Positions 25,422 through 35,199 are shown, counted from the first letter of the stretch. The stretch: DNA of 64,000 nt from Halostella salina (GCF_003675855.1 NZ_RCIH01000008.1:62001-126000), one strand, 5' to 3'. Numbers and translations: made by a program. The notes: generated from the letters alone by a model not told the origin.

Positions 25422-25450
25422 TCGTTGTACCTATCCCCGTTTACTTCTTA

Positions 25451-25460
25451 AGCATTGTCC
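25451..25460 (+). promoter_or_regulatory. TATA box in the shared LOV kinase / KaiC-like promoter region
   Basis: CATTTATATG at 25451-25460 is an archaeal TATA box about 40 nt upstream of the KaiC-like start. Only 73 nt separate that start from the divergent LOV kinase start at 25421, so a protein bound here could affect both. Confidence 0.55.
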
Positions 25461-25494
25461 ATTTATATGTCCCCCCCGATAACGTACGCGCACG

Positions 25495-26958
<1,464 letters not shown>

Positions 26959-26981
26959 CAGCGGTCCACGCTCCCGCGTGA

Positions 26982-27374
26982 CTACTCGCCGAGGTACGCG
27001 ACCGCGTCGAGTTCGACGCGCACGTCGCCGGGGAGCCGGGCGGCTTCGACGCAGACCCTCGCCGGCGGATCCCCCGGGAAGCGCGCCCCGTACGCCGCGT
27101 TGACGCGGTCGTAGTCGTCCAGGTCGGTGAGATACACCGTCACCTTGACCACGTCGTCGAGCCCGTCGCCGCCGGCCGCCCTGACGACGCCCACGATGTT
27201 GTCGAGCACCTGCTCGGTCTGTGTCTCGATGTCCCCCTCGACCTCCTCGCCGGTGTCCGGGTCGACCGGGCCGTAGCCGGAGACGTACAGCGTGTCGCCG
27301 GCCCGGACGCCCTGGGAGTATGGGTTGTCGTTGCTCGGCGCGTCGTCCGTGCGGATGCGTTCGGTGTCGCTCAT
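26982..27374 (-). CDS. RidA/YjgF-family enamine-imine deaminase
   Basis: A 130-residue RidA protein. It shows NPYSQGVRAGDTLYVSGYGPVDPDTGE at the N-terminus and ARVCVEAARLPGDVRVELDAVAYLG at the C-terminus, with the conserved Arg that holds the substrate carboxylate. RidA trimers hydrolyse reactive 2-aminoacrylate-type enamines released by PLP enzymes. The gene starts 24 nt downstream of an aminotransferase on the same strand, so the pair is almost certainly one operon with a protective or product-finishing role. It converges with the KaiC-like gene; the stops are 23 nt apart. Confidence 0.92.
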   Translation of the reverse strand: MSDTERIRTDDAPSNDNPYSQGVRAGDTLYVSGYGPVDPDTGEEVEGDIETQTEQVLDNIVGVVRAAGGDGLDDVVKVTVYLTDLDDYDRVNAAYGARFPGDPPARVCVEAARLPGDVRVELDAVAYLGE

Positions 27375-27398
27375 GGGTGGAGTCGGGCCGGAGGGCGT

Positions 27399-28778
27399 TC
27401 AGGCCGACTGCGTGTCGGCGGTCGCGTGCTCGACGGCGTCGGCGATCACGTCCAGCGCGGTGTCGGCCAGGTCCCGCGTGAGCACCAGCGGCGGGAGCAG
27501 TCGGAGGACGTTGCCGTGCCGGCCGGCCGTCCAGACGAGGACGCCGTGCTCGAAGCAGTACTGCTGGATCGCGTCGACGGCGTCGCCGTCGGGCGCGCCC
27601 TCGCCGTCGACGAACTCCGCGCCGATGAACAGCCCCTTGCCGCGGACCTCGCCGAGGCGGGGGTTGCTCTCGCCGATCGCCCGCAGGCGAGCGCGGATGT
27701 GGTCGCCGAGGTCGCGGGCGTGTGCCAGCAGGTCGTGTTCCTGCACGTACTCGATGGTGCGGGTCCCGGCCCGCATGGCGACGACGTGGCCGCGGTAGGT
27801 GCCGGCGTGGTCGCCCGACCCCCACGTGTCGAGTTCCTCGCGGTACATCGTCGCGGACAGCGGGAACCCGGTGCCGCCCAGCGCCTTCGCCGAGGTCATG
27901 ATGTCCGGCGTGACCCCCTCCCAGTCGCAGGCCCACCACTCGCCGGTGCGGCCCATCCCGCTCTGGATCTCGTCGAACATCAGCGGGAGGTCGTTGTCGT
28001 CGGCGATGTCGCGCAGCCCCGACAGGAACCCCTCCGGAGGGGTGACGACGCCGCCCTCGCCCTGGATCGGCTCGACGAAGATGCCCGCCGGGTTGGCGAG
28101 GCCGCCGTACGGGTCCTCGACGATCTCCTTGACCTCCTCCAGCGCGTGCTCGACCGCGGCGTCCGGCTCCTTGTCCTGCCGGAACGGGAAGGGGTACGGC
28201 GCGTGGACCGTCTCCGGCAGCAGCGGCGTGTAGTCGTCCTTGAACCCCTTGTTCGACGTGATGCTCATCGCGCCGCTGGTCGCGCCGTGGTACGACCCGC
28301 GGAAGGCGATCAGGCCGTCGCCGCCGGTGTTGTACTTGGCGAGCTTGATCGACGCCTCGACGGCGTCGCTGCCGGTCGGACCGCCGAACACGACGCGGTT
28401 GTTGTCACGGAGGCCAGCGGGCGCGATCTCGTTCAGCTTCTCGATCAGGTCGAGGCGAGCCTCGCTCGGGAAGTCGACCGTGTGGACGAGCTTGTCCGCC
28501 TGCTCGTGGACGGCCTCCAGCACGTACGGGTTCGCGTGCCCCACGTTCAGCACGCCGATGCCCGCGAACATGTCGATGTAGGTGTTGCCGTCGGCGTCGC
28601 GCACCGTCGCGCCCTTGCCCTCCTCGAACGCGACCGGGATGTCCTCGGGGTAGGCGACCGCGCTGCTGTCTATCTCGCGCTGCCGTTCGAGCAGCCGCCG
28701 GGACTCCGGCCCGGGCACGCTGCCGACGTTCGGTGCGTCGTCGTAGTGAAGGTCCGCTATCGGTGGTCCTGCCGTCAT
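27399..28778 (-). CDS. Class III PLP aminotransferase (4-aminobutyrate/beta-alanine type)
   Basis: A 459-residue fold-type I aminotransferase, distinct from the one at 4480. Landmarks: [68 protein letters not shown] (PLP Lys) and [11 protein letters not shown]-like [10 protein letters not shown]. It belongs to the omega-amino-acid group that uses GABA, beta-alanine or diaminobutyrate with 2-oxoglutarate or pyruvate. The exact substrate is not readable. The ATG at 28778 is preferred because a TATA box (28801-28809) is centred 27 nt upstream, giving a leaderless mRNA; an ATG 12 nt upstream is the alternative. It is in an operon with ridA. Confidence 0.9.
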   Translation of the reverse strand: MTAGPPIADLHYDDAPNVGSVPGPESRRLLERQREIDSSAVAYPEDIPVAFEEGKGATVRDADGNTYIDMFAGIGVLNVGHANPYVLEAVHEQADKLVHTVDFPSEARLDLIEKLNEIAPAGLRDNNRVVFGGPTGSDAVEASIKLAKYNTGGDGLIAFRGSYHGATSGAMSITSNKGFKDDYTPLLPETVHAPYPFPFRQDKEPDAAVEHALEEVKEIVEDPYGGLANPAGIFVEPIQGEGGVVTPPEGFLSGLRDIADDNDLPLMFDEIQSGMGRTGEWWACDWEGVTPDIMTSAKALGGTGFPLSATMYREELDTWGSGDHAGTYRGHVVAMRAGTRTIEYVQEHDLLAHARDLGDHIRARLRAIGESNPRLGEVRGKGLFIGAEFVDGEGAPDGDAVDAIQQYCFEHGVLVWTAGRHGNVLRLLPPLVLTRDLADTALDVIADAVEHATADTQSA

Positions 28779-28800
28779 ACCCGACACCATGTGGAACGGT

Positions 28801-28809
28801 AATAAATAG
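28801..28809 (-). promoter_or_regulatory. TATA box of the aminotransferase-ridA operon
   Basis: On the minus strand the sequence is CTATTTATT, centred 27 nt from the ATG at 28778. This spacing predicts a leaderless transcript and decides between the two nearby ATG codons. Confidence 0.6.
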
Positions 28810-28921
28810 TTTGTCCACGGAAAGTACGTGTGTTGTACACAGATACTGATATTCACAGCGGTGACCGACACCGACCTGCTCCGGACGCCCGTCCGGGTCG
28901 GAACCGACAACGTTATTTTGA

Positions 28922-28937
28922 TTTAGGCTGGCCTAAA
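28922..28937 (+). promoter_or_regulatory. DtxR/Idr-type iron box
   Basis: TTTAGGC-TG-GCCTAAA is a perfect 7-bp inverted repeat with a 2-nt centre. It has the TTAGG...CCTAA half-sites typical of metal-dependent DtxR-family repressors (SirR/Idr in haloarchaea). It sits directly after an AT-rich CGTTATTTTG (28911-28920) that fits a TATA box, so bound repressor would cover the transcription start. The promoter points to the gene at 29102, after a leader of about 160 nt. Confidence 0.65.
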
Positions 28938-29101
28938 ATGTATGGAGCAGTGCAGGCACGATCGCTCGACGAACGTCCCCGCAGCCGACGGCGGGTGAGA
29001 CCCGTGGAACTGTCGAGGAGACGCCGTCCCGACCCGGCGTGGACGCGTTCGGCCACTGAACGTCCCCGTGTTCGCGGGCGTTTCGGAAACGGAGGGGAGC
29101 C

Positions 29102-30016
29102 ATGGTCGGCATGACGCTCGTCGATATCAGGGACCACATCGAGTCGCTCGCCAGCGAGGACGGCGAGTACTACGTTCTCTGTGGCCGGACCGGCGAACGG
29201 CCGGTCCCGGCCGCCGGGGAGCGGTTCGCCGACCGAGCGACCGCGCGCAGCGCCGCCCGGGCGACCGAACAGTACCGGACGGCGCTCCGCCGGTACGACC
29301 CGCAACTCCCCTTCTACGACCTGATCGTCTGTCAGGATACTGGACCTCTGACCGACGTGGCAGGGTCGCGACGCGACCGGAATTCGGACGGCGGGACGCC
29401 GCTGGACCGCGCCGATGGCCGGTCCGCGGGCACTGCCCGCCGACGCCTCGTCGAGTTCTCCCACCGTGTCGCCGGGGCCGTGTTCGAGACGCTGTCGGAC
29501 GCCGGCCACGACGCCGTCGAGCGGGCGGTCATGGACGCGTACTTCGACCTCGCGGAGACGACCCCCGACTCCGACGACCTCTGTCTGTGCCTGCTCGAAA
29601 GCATGGCGACCGAGCTCGACCGGCGGCTCCCCCCTTCCGAACAGGCGGAGCTCCTGTCGGCGGCCGCCGCCCGGTTGCCGTCACCCGAATCACGGGAGCG
29701 ACCGGTTTCGGCGGTGCTCGCGTCGCTGGCGGAATGTGGCCTGCTCGACGGTCACGGGCAGTCTACTGCGACGGCGGATTCCGGCGACGGCCTGGGTCCG
29801 GTCGTGCTTTGGCTGTCCGAGTACGCCCTCTCCCCGCAAGACGGCCGGCTCCCCGTACTGCCGATCGTGCTCGAACTCCGCCGCCACCGGCCCGACCGGG
29901 ACCCGGTGTCGGTCCGGGCCGCCGCCGTCGACGACGGGTGGCAACTGACGCTCCGCCGGGCAGGCGAGTCCGAGTCGGACGGGTTCGCCAGCGCCCCGAT
30001 CGGGTCGGTGGAGTAG
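29102..30016 (+). CDS. Haloarchaeal protein of unknown function behind an iron box
   Basis: A 304-residue soluble protein. The N-terminus (TLVDIRDHIESLASEDGEYYVLCGRTGERPVPAAG ... YDLIVCQDTG) is a compact domain of ~80 residues seen in other haloarchaeal proteins of unknown role. A linker follows, then a helical region (ETLSDAGHDAVERAVMDAYFDLAE) and a beta-rich C-terminus. A Shine-Dalgarno-like GGAGGGGAG lies just before the ATG at 29102, unusual here and consistent with a mRNA that has a ~160-nt leader. The iron-box promoter upstream suggests the gene is switched on when iron is low, but no transport or siderophore motif is visible in the protein. Confidence 0.8.
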   Translation: MVGMTLVDIRDHIESLASEDGEYYVLCGRTGERPVPAAGERFADRATARSAARATEQYRTALRRYDPQLPFYDLIVCQDTGPLTDVAGSRRDRNSDGGTPLDRADGRSAGTARRRLVEFSHRVAGAVFETLSDAGHDAVERAVMDAYFDLAETTPDSDDLCLCLLESMATELDRRLPPSEQAELLSAAAARLPSPESRERPVSAVLASLAECGLLDGHGQSTATADSGDGLGPVVLWLSEYALSPQDGRLPVLPIVLELRRHRPDRDPVSVRAAAVDDGWQLTLRRAGESESDGFASAPIGSVE

Positions 30017-30019
30017 CCG

Positions 30020-30574
30020 CTAGTCGGCCGTCGCGAGGTCCGGGAGCAGCCGGTCGCCGACCGCGAGCACGAGCACCGCGCCGACGAGATCGAAGAGGAG
30101 GTCGAGGGCGGTGTCGGTCCGCCCGTACGTCACGAGTATCGGTTCGACGCCGAGGCGGTCGGCCGTGGCGTGGATCCCGTACTCGGCGAGCTCCCACAGG
30201 ATGCCACAGCAGGCGACGGCGGCGATGACCCGGGGGCGGGGGTCACGGCCCGTGCGACGGCAGATAGCGAACACGGCGCCGCCGAGGATCGTCGCGGAGT
30301 GGGTGTGTGTGAGGTGGTCCCACCACCCCACGTCGTCGTACGGCCCGAGCATGCCGACGGCGTGCGTGACCATCGCAGTATCGACGTACAGGCGCTGCCA
30401 CGGCCGGAGTTCCAGCCCGTACGTCCGCTCCACGAAGTCGGTGAGGTAGGTACCGACGGCCGCGAGGACGGCGTTCGCGGCCGCACCGGGGTCCCGACGG
30501 CGGACGCCGACGAGAAAAACCGTCACGAGCGCGTATCGGATGCCCCGCTTTGCCGCGCGTTCAGTACCTGCCAT
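30020..30574 (-). CDS. Integral membrane protein, YjdF/DUF2238-like
   Basis: A 184-residue protein with about five membrane segments. The pattern YDDVGWWDHLTHTHSATILGG, ILWELAEYG and DTALDLLFDLVGAVLVLAVG resembles YjdF/DUF2238 proteins, in which a D-x-x-x-H and an E-x-x-E-Y motif lie at the membrane face and are followed by a D-x-x-x-N/D-x-x-G motif. The function of that family is not known. It converges on the preceding gene with only 3 nt between stops. Confidence 0.65.
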   Translation of the reverse strand: MAGTERAAKRGIRYALVTVFLVGVRRRDPGAAANAVLAAVGTYLTDFVERTYGLELRPWQRLYVDTAMVTHAVGMLGPYDDVGWWDHLTHTHSATILGGAVFAICRRTGRDPRPRVIAAVACCGILWELAEYGIHATADRLGVEPILVTYGRTDTALDLLFDLVGAVLVLAVGDRLLPDLATAD

Positions 30575-30705
30575 TGTAGGGGATGCTCAGCCGAGATACA
30601 TAGGGGTGTCGCGACAGAGACCGAAACCCCGGTTCCGGCGCTCGCCAGCTCCCGGCGACAGCCGAACCAGCCGTACCACGGCCGTTCCACGCGTTCCGAT
30701 ACCCG

Positions 30706-31152
30706 TCAGACGGGCGTTTTCACCACCGTCACCGGCTTTTCGGACAGCCGAGCGACGCGCTCGGCGACGCTGCCGAGCAACCGACGATACTCGCCGGACC
30801 GGTTCTTCGACCCGACGACCGTGAGATCGATGTCCGCCTCATCACCGTACGCGAGGATCTCCTCGTGCGGGGTGCCGTGTCGGATCTCCGTCTCCGTGTC
30901 GATTCCGGCGTCGTCGGCCCGGGCGACGATGGCCTCGACGGCGTCCCGCCCCGCCTCTTCGAGGGCGTGTTCGAGCCCCTCGAACTCGTGAACGTACTCG
31001 TCGCCGGGGTACGAGCTGTACGCGTCGGCGTCGACGACGTACAGCACGTGCAGTTCGGCATCGTACCGCCGGGCGGCGTCGATCGCGTGCTCGATCGCTC
31101 GGTCGACGCCGGCGCTCATGTCGGTGGGGAGAAGCAATCGGTCGTACATCAC
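30706..31152 (-). CDS. Universal stress protein (UspA family)
   Basis: A 148-residue single UspA domain: MMYDRLLLPTDMSAGVDRAIEHAI at the N-terminus and VGSKNRSGEYRRLLGSVAERVARLSEKPVTVVKTP at the C-terminus. The ATP-binding G-x2-G-x9-G-S/T motif is altered in its first part, since GTHGRSG reads GSKNRSG, so nucleotide binding may be weaker. The second Met (31149) is an equally good start. Universal stress proteins are very numerous in haloarchaea and a specific role cannot be given. Confidence 0.88.
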   Translation of the reverse strand: MMYDRLLLPTDMSAGVDRAIEHAIDAARRYDAELHVLYVVDADAYSSYPGDEYVHEFEGLEHALEEAGRDAVEAIVARADDAGIDTETEIRHGTPHEEILAYGDEADIDLTVVGSKNRSGEYRRLLGSVAERVARLSEKPVTVVKTPV

Positions 31153-31233
31153 CTAGATCGTCTCACGGGAGCGTGATAAATCGGGGTGCCGTTCCACCGA
31201 TCGGGGGTGTTCCACGATGGTGCGACCCGTCGG

Positions 31234-31836
31234 TCAGGCGTCCCGATAGCGCTCGGGGACGTACGGGAGCACGGGCCCCGGCAGGAGGCCAACGAGGGAC
31301 TCGGCGAGCGCCGCGAGGGGCTTTCGGAGCAGGACGTAGAGCGCGGACACCGAGAGGAGCGCGACGGCGGCGGTAGTGGGGCCGTCTCCCGCTACGACCA
31401 GCGGGACCGCTGCGACACCGGCGAGTCCAAGGTCTTCGGGGGCACCGTCGTAGCGAATCCATCGGCGCGGCTCGATCCAGCGGCCGTGGTAGTGGCTGTA
31501 GACAGCCCGCTCGGAACTGGCTAGCCACGGCCGCAACTCCAGGCCGCCACCCGCGGCGTCGGTCACCGCGTGCAGTGCTGCGGCGGCGAGTCCCACGCCG
31601 AGTGCGACGGACGGATCCGACGGTGACGCGATCGCGAACCCGACCGCAGGGACGGTCGCGAGCGTCGCGTAGACGGGGTAGTGCAACGTCTTCCGGTGGC
31701 CGGCGTAGAGGTCGAGGTCGGGGGCCAGCCCGCCGGCGAGACCCGCCACGAACGCCGACGGCGCGTACTCCGGAGCGACGACGAGGACGGGGACGGCGAG
31801 CACCATTCCCCACAGCGCATGGGTCGTTGCCATCAT
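31234..31836 (-). CDS. YdjM/DUF457-family membrane-bound metal-dependent hydrolase-like protein
   Basis: A 200-residue membrane protein with the family pattern THALWG at residues 5-10, GLAGGLAPDLDLYAGHRKTLHYPV in the first loop (Asp/His cluster expected to bind metal) and LHAVTDAAGGGLELRPW. Several hydrophobic helices follow. YdjM-like proteins are annotated as inner-membrane hydrolases, but no substrate is established. Alternative start one codon later (31833). Confidence 0.8.
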   Translation of the reverse strand: MMATTHALWGMVLAVPVLVVAPEYAPSAFVAGLAGGLAPDLDLYAGHRKTLHYPVYATLATVPAVGFAIASPSDPSVALGVGLAAAALHAVTDAAGGGLELRPWLASSERAVYSHYHGRWIEPRRWIRYDGAPEDLGLAGVAAVPLVVAGDGPTTAAVALLSVSALYVLLRKPLAALAESLVGLLPGPVLPYVPERYRDA

Positions 31837-32186
31837 CGTGACCTTTCGTAGAGGACGGGACGATATAATGGTTTCTCGTAAACCGCCCCGGAGCCGGAAC
31901 TACGAGCGGACCCGTATTCCCGCCGTCCCGGGCCGAGGAATCGCCCGCCGGTGCCGCGGAGCGTCGCCGGTGGCGTCTCCCCGCTCGGGGCAGCGAAATC
32001 GGATTCGAAACGGGAGTAGCGTCGCCACGACTCGATACCTGCAGGCGATGCCCCGGGGTATTCGGTCACTTCGACCACCGCGGCTGAACCGCCGACAGCG
32101 TCGGTCCCGAAGCTCAGCGGGCGGCCTCGACGTAGCCGGAAGCCTCGACCGCACGCTTTCTTTACACTGCCCCCCGAGGCCGGACT
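31837..32186. other. Intergenic stretch between divergent genes
   Basis: 350 nt without a believable coding frame; the open frames have Arg/Pro/Ser-rich products unlike haloarchaeal proteins. Near the right end, CTTTCTTTACA at 32155-32165 is a weak TATA candidate about 27 nt before the aldo/keto reductase start. Nothing else is recognised. Confidence 0.45.
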
Positions 32187-33020
32187 ATGGAGACCGTGGA
32201 CGCGGGCGGCGCGAGCATTCCGAAACTCGGCCTCGGAACCTGGCAGAACACCGGGGAGACGTGCACGGAGACGGTGCGGACCGCACTCGAACTGGGGTAC
32301 CGGCACGTGGACACGGCCGAGGCGTACGACAACCAGGCGGCGGTCGGCGAGGGGATCGCCGCGTCATCGGTCGACCGCGAGAGCGTGTTCCTCACGACGA
32401 AAGTGTGGCGCTCGAACCTTCGGGGGGAGGAAGTCCGCGAATCCCTCCGCGGGAGCCTCGACGAACTCGGCGTCGACTACGTCGACCTCCTCCTGATCCA
32501 CTGGCCCCATCCTCGCGTCCCCGTCGCCGAGACGCTCCAGGCGATGGCAGACCTGCGGGATGACGGGCTGGTTCGCCACATCGGCGTCAGCAACTTCACC
32601 CGGTCGCAGCTGCGCGAGGCGATGGCCGTCGCCGACGCCCCCATCGTCGCGAATCAGGTGCTGTACCATCCGTACAAGGACCAGTCGGCGCTCCGCGAGT
32701 ACTGTGTCGAAAACGACGTTGCGCTGACCGCGTACAGCCCGCTTGCCAGGGGCAGCGTGCTCGACGACGACCTGCTGGCGCGGATCGGCGAGCGATACGA
32801 CAGCACCGCCGCGCAGGTCGCGCTCCGCTGGCTGGTCCAGCAGGACGGCGTTGTCGCTATCCCGAAGTCCACGAGCCGCGACCACCTGCAGGAGAACCTC
32901 GCGGCGTTCGAGATCTCCCTTACCGACGCCGAGATGGCGCGGATCGACGACCGCAGCGGTAGCCTCGGCGTCCGACTCCGCAACCGCCTCCCGTCGCTCG
33001 TGCGCCGCCTCCCGCTCTGA
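32187..33020 (+). CDS. Aldo/keto reductase
   Basis: A 277-residue NADPH-type aldo/keto reductase with the whole catalytic tetrad: Asp in YRHVDTAEAYDNQ, Tyr in the same segment, Lys in LTTKVW and His in LLIHWPH. Later landmarks are IGVSNFTRSQL, PLARGSVL and the cofactor-binding IPKSTSRDHLQENL. It is close in style to 2,5-diketo-gluconate reductase/prostaglandin synthase-type bacterial AKRs, which reduce a wide range of aldehydes and ketones. It stands alone and no pathway is implied by its neighbours. Confidence 0.92.
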   Translation: METVDAGGASIPKLGLGTWQNTGETCTETVRTALELGYRHVDTAEAYDNQAAVGEGIAASSVDRESVFLTTKVWRSNLRGEEVRESLRGSLDELGVDYVDLLLIHWPHPRVPVAETLQAMADLRDDGLVRHIGVSNFTRSQLREAMAVADAPIVANQVLYHPYKDQSALREYCVENDVALTAYSPLARGSVLDDDLLARIGERYDSTAAQVALRWLVQQDGVVAIPKSTSRDHLQENLAAFEISLTDAEMARIDDRSGSLGVRLRNRLPSLVRRLPL

Positions 33021-33453
33021 GCCCTCCCTTGAGACTTCGTTCGGCAGCGTTCTGTGGTTCCGTCCGGTGTTCGGACCCGGTATCGGCGGCTCCCCGCGGC
33101 CGGTCGCTTCCCGGACGGGTCCCGGCAGAGTGTGTCAACGAATATCGCACAAACACTAAGTGAGCGGTACGACACTGTGGGAACATGCATCCGGGTCCCG
33201 ACCGATCGGCTTGTGATTCAAGCCACCAGTCCCGGCGCCCGACCGACACGAGTTCCTTTTCTGCGCAGTTTAAATTTTTCACATTTTTCACATCTAAACT
33301 GGCGTAGACTGCCACAGCGCGGGTGACCGCCCGCGCCCGGGCAGAAAACGTCAGTCGTGGCCCAGCCCCGGAGTCCTCCGACTGCGCCGTTCCGGCAGGG
33401 CCGAAGGTTATCGCACTGATCTACCACCAGCTACGACATCCCACCCACCACCA
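33021..33453. other. Gene-free stretch with an AT-rich repeat
   Basis: 433 nt between the aldo/keto reductase and the zinc-ribbon gene. The only clear structure is the AT-rich repeat at 33266-33301. A minus-strand open frame (32920-33315) begins inside it, but most of its product is Arg/Gly-rich antisense of the reductase and is not accepted. Confidence 0.5.
33266..33301. repeat. AT-rich inverted repeat enclosing a 9-bp tandem repeat
   Basis: CAGTTTA (33266-33272) and TAAACTG (33295-33301) are perfect inverted repeats. Between them ATTTTTCAC occurs twice in tandem (33274-33282 and 33283-33291). The base composition is far below that of the surroundings. It looks like a protein-binding site or a relic junction; it is 152 nt upstream of the next gene. 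Confidence 0.5.
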
Positions 33454-33723
33454 ATGAACGCAGAAAACACGCAGGAGAACCGAGACGTACGATCACCGTC
33501 GACGCCGGACACGAACACCCCCCGCGACCGGGCCGCCGAACGCGTGGTGAACCGGTCGATCCGGGTGTTGCTCGACTCCAACGCCTCCCACCGGTGTGAC
33601 CACTGCGGCGAGGAGATCAACGAAGGAACCCGGTACCGAAACGTCACCGTCCGTGAACGTCCCGGCGAGATATCGGACTACGCGTTCTGCAACGAGGAGT
33701 GTCTCTCCGCCGGGTTCGTCTGA
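33454..33723 (+). CDS. Small zinc-ribbon protein
   Basis: 89 residues. After a polar, disordered N-terminus (~45 residues), CDHCGEEINEGTRYRNVTVR and FCNEECLSAGF give a four-Cys zinc site (CxxC ... CxxxC), a MYM/TRASH-like fold common among haloarchaeal small zinc proteins. Such proteins are often regulators or adaptor proteins. The target is unknown. Confidence 0.8.
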   Translation: MNAENTQENRDVRSPSTPDTNTPRDRAAERVVNRSIRVLLDSNASHRCDHCGEEINEGTRYRNVTVRERPGEISDYAFCNEECLSAGFV

Positions 33724-33747
33724 TCGGGTTCCGCGACGCCGACCCGG

Positions 33748-34200
33748 CTACTCCCCGCCGATCAGTCGCGACACCGCTCCGCCGACCGCGAAGACGATGC
33801 CGACCGGTCCGAGCGCGTTGGCGAACCGCTTGAACGCGGCGGTCAACCCCGGCTGGTCGTCGGCGGGTCCGAGGAACACGAGGTACGGTTCCTCCGCCGC
33901 TCCGTAGACGGCCATCTCGCGCCCCTTCTCGGAGTAACACGTGTCCAGCACGTCGATGAGACCGACCTCCTGCAGGTTCTCGATGTGGTACGAGACGCTC
34001 TGGACCGACGTGTCGAGTTCGGCCGCCACGTCGGTCGCCGTCCGCGGTTCATCATTCAGCGCCCGGAACACCGCTCGACTCGTGTCCGAGGACAGCGTCG
34101 CGAGGACTTCGTCCGTCCGGTCGTCGTCGATGCACAGCAGTTTTGGATCCTCGTTTCGATCGATCGCAACGTCCGATTCCGTGGGCAACAGCCCTGACAT
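33748..34200 (-). CDS. ArsR-type winged-helix regulator with a C-terminal membrane segment
   Basis: A 150-residue protein. Residues ~30-95 form a winged helix (VLATLSSDTSRAVFRALNDEPRTATDVAAELDTSVQSVSYHIENLQEVGLID). Then come a short beta hairpin, EMAVYGAAEEPYLVFLG, and a hydrophobic C-terminal helix (ALGPVGIVFAVGGAVSRLI) that may tether it to the membrane. It is divergent from the membrane-protein gene at 34312, with a TCAAAA-type operator between them. The same operator recurs before the ABC exporter. It is the best candidate to bind both. Confidence 0.85.
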   Translation of the reverse strand: MSGLLPTESDVAIDRNEDPKLLCIDDDRTDEVLATLSSDTSRAVFRALNDEPRTATDVAAELDTSVQSVSYHIENLQEVGLIDVLDTCYSEKGREMAVYGAAEEPYLVFLGPADDQPGLTAAFKRFANALGPVGIVFAVGGAVSRLIGGE

Positions 34201-34251
34201 GATCCGATTAGTTCGATCAACAGCCGAGGGCCGTTTATGGGTTCGGGAGGC

Positions 34252-34267
34252 TCAAAACTCGTTTTCA
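34252..34267 (+). promoter_or_regulatory. Operator-like site TCAAAA-N4-TTTTCA, copy 1
   Basis: TCAAAA-CTCG-TTTTCA is an inverted repeat with one mismatch, 60 nt upstream of the start at 34312 and between the divergent regulator and membrane-protein genes. A nearly identical site lies 59 nt before the ABC exporter start. Confidence 0.55.
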
Positions 34268-34311
34268 CCGACCGCAGTCCCCTGGTTCCGTCCGCCCGTC
34301 CCGTCGGCACG

Positions 34312-35163
34312 ATGACGGTGGACACGATACGGCGGCGCGACGCGGCCGACGGCTGTGGCTGTGTCAGGTGTCGCGACCTCGACGCGGCGGTCGTCCGGCA
34401 CTCCGTCGCCGACGACGTCTGGTGGACGGTCCGGCTCCTGCAGCGACACCCTTCCGTCCCCGTCATCGTCGTGGGACTGGTGGCCGGAATGGCCGCGATC
34501 AAGCCCGTCACGGCGTCAGTCGAGCCGTCGACGGGGCCGGCGAGCTGGATCGGCGCGCCGGCCCACACCGCGCTCGCCGTCCTGCTGCTCGGCGTGTTCC
34601 TCCGGGGGTACGTCGGTGCAGTCGTCGCCGGCGAGTTGACCGGCCACCGGCCGAGCGTTCGCGACGCACTGGCACACACCGGTCGACGGGGGGTCCCGCT
34701 GTTCGCGACGGTCCTCGCGATACTGCTCGTCCTGCTGCTCGCGTTCGTGCTTGCGATCGCCGTCGTCTCGCTCCTCGTGTTTCAGGTCGGCCTGCTGGGG
34801 CCGGGCGTGTTCGACGGGCTGACGCCGACGCTGCTGTTCGGTTCGATCCTGGCGGTCGTGTTCTACAAGTGCTGGATGGCCCCGGACGTCTGCGTCGTCG
34901 GCGGCACGGGACCGGTGACCGCGCTCCGGGTCAGCTGGCGGGTCACGACCGCACACTGGCGACGGGTGTGTGTCCTCCTTCTGAGCTTCGTCGTTTCGGT
35001 CGGGGGACCGCCGGCCGTCGCCGCCGCGCTCGCGGCTCTCGGCGGTGGGTCCGTTTCCGCCGTCCCGGGGACGAATGTCCTCGTCGACCTCTGGCAGTGG
35101 CTGTCGACCGTCGTCTGGTACGGCGTCGGGGTTCAGGTGTACGCCCGGTCCACCGTCGACTGA
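34312..35163 (+). CDS. Polytopic membrane protein of unknown function
   Basis: A 283-residue protein with a 45-residue cytoplasmic start holding GCGCVRCRD (a Cys cluster that could bind metal), then about six membrane helices in pairs (VPVIVVGLVAGMAAI, TALAVLLLGVFLRGYVGAVVAG, ATVLAILLVLLLAFVLAIAVVSLLVF and others). The layout resembles haloarchaeal DUF4013/DUF7847-like membrane proteins. The ATG at 34312 is chosen over a longer frame because it follows the operator at a fixed 60 nt. Its shared operator with the exporter suggests a common stress response, perhaps at the cell envelope. Confidence 0.7.
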   Translation: MTVDTIRRRDAADGCGCVRCRDLDAAVVRHSVADDVWWTVRLLQRHPSVPVIVVGLVAGMAAIKPVTASVEPSTGPASWIGAPAHTALAVLLLGVFLRGYVGAVVAGELTGHRPSVRDALAHTGRRGVPLFATVLAILLVLLLAFVLAIAVVSLLVFQVGLLGPGVFDGLTPTLLFGSILAVVFYKCWMAPDVCVVGGTGPVTALRVSWRVTTAHWRRVCVLLLSFVVSVGGPPAVAAALAALGGGSVSAVPGTNVLVDLWQWLSTVVWYGVGVQVYARSTVD

Positions 35164-35183
35164 CCCGGCCGCACGCCCGTCGT

Positions 35184-35199
35184 TCAAAATCGGTTTTGA
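35184..35199 (+). promoter_or_regulatory. Operator-like site TCAAAA-N4-TTTTGA, copy 2
   Basis: TCAAAA-TCGG-TTTTGA is a perfect 6-bp inverted repeat with a 4-nt centre, 59 nt upstream of the ABC ATPase ATG. It matches the site at 34252 in sequence, spacing and distance to the start codon. Confidence 0.6.

Noticed and set aside
28938-29114. A 58-codon frame starting right after the iron box
   Set aside because: The product is Arg/Pro/Ser-rich and unlike haloarchaeal proteins. The frame overlaps the better gene at 29102, and it reads as leader sequence.
32920-33315. A minus-strand frame across the AT-rich repeat
   Set aside because: Most of it is antisense to the aldo/keto reductase and Arg/Gly-rich. 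The start falls within a non-coding repeat.
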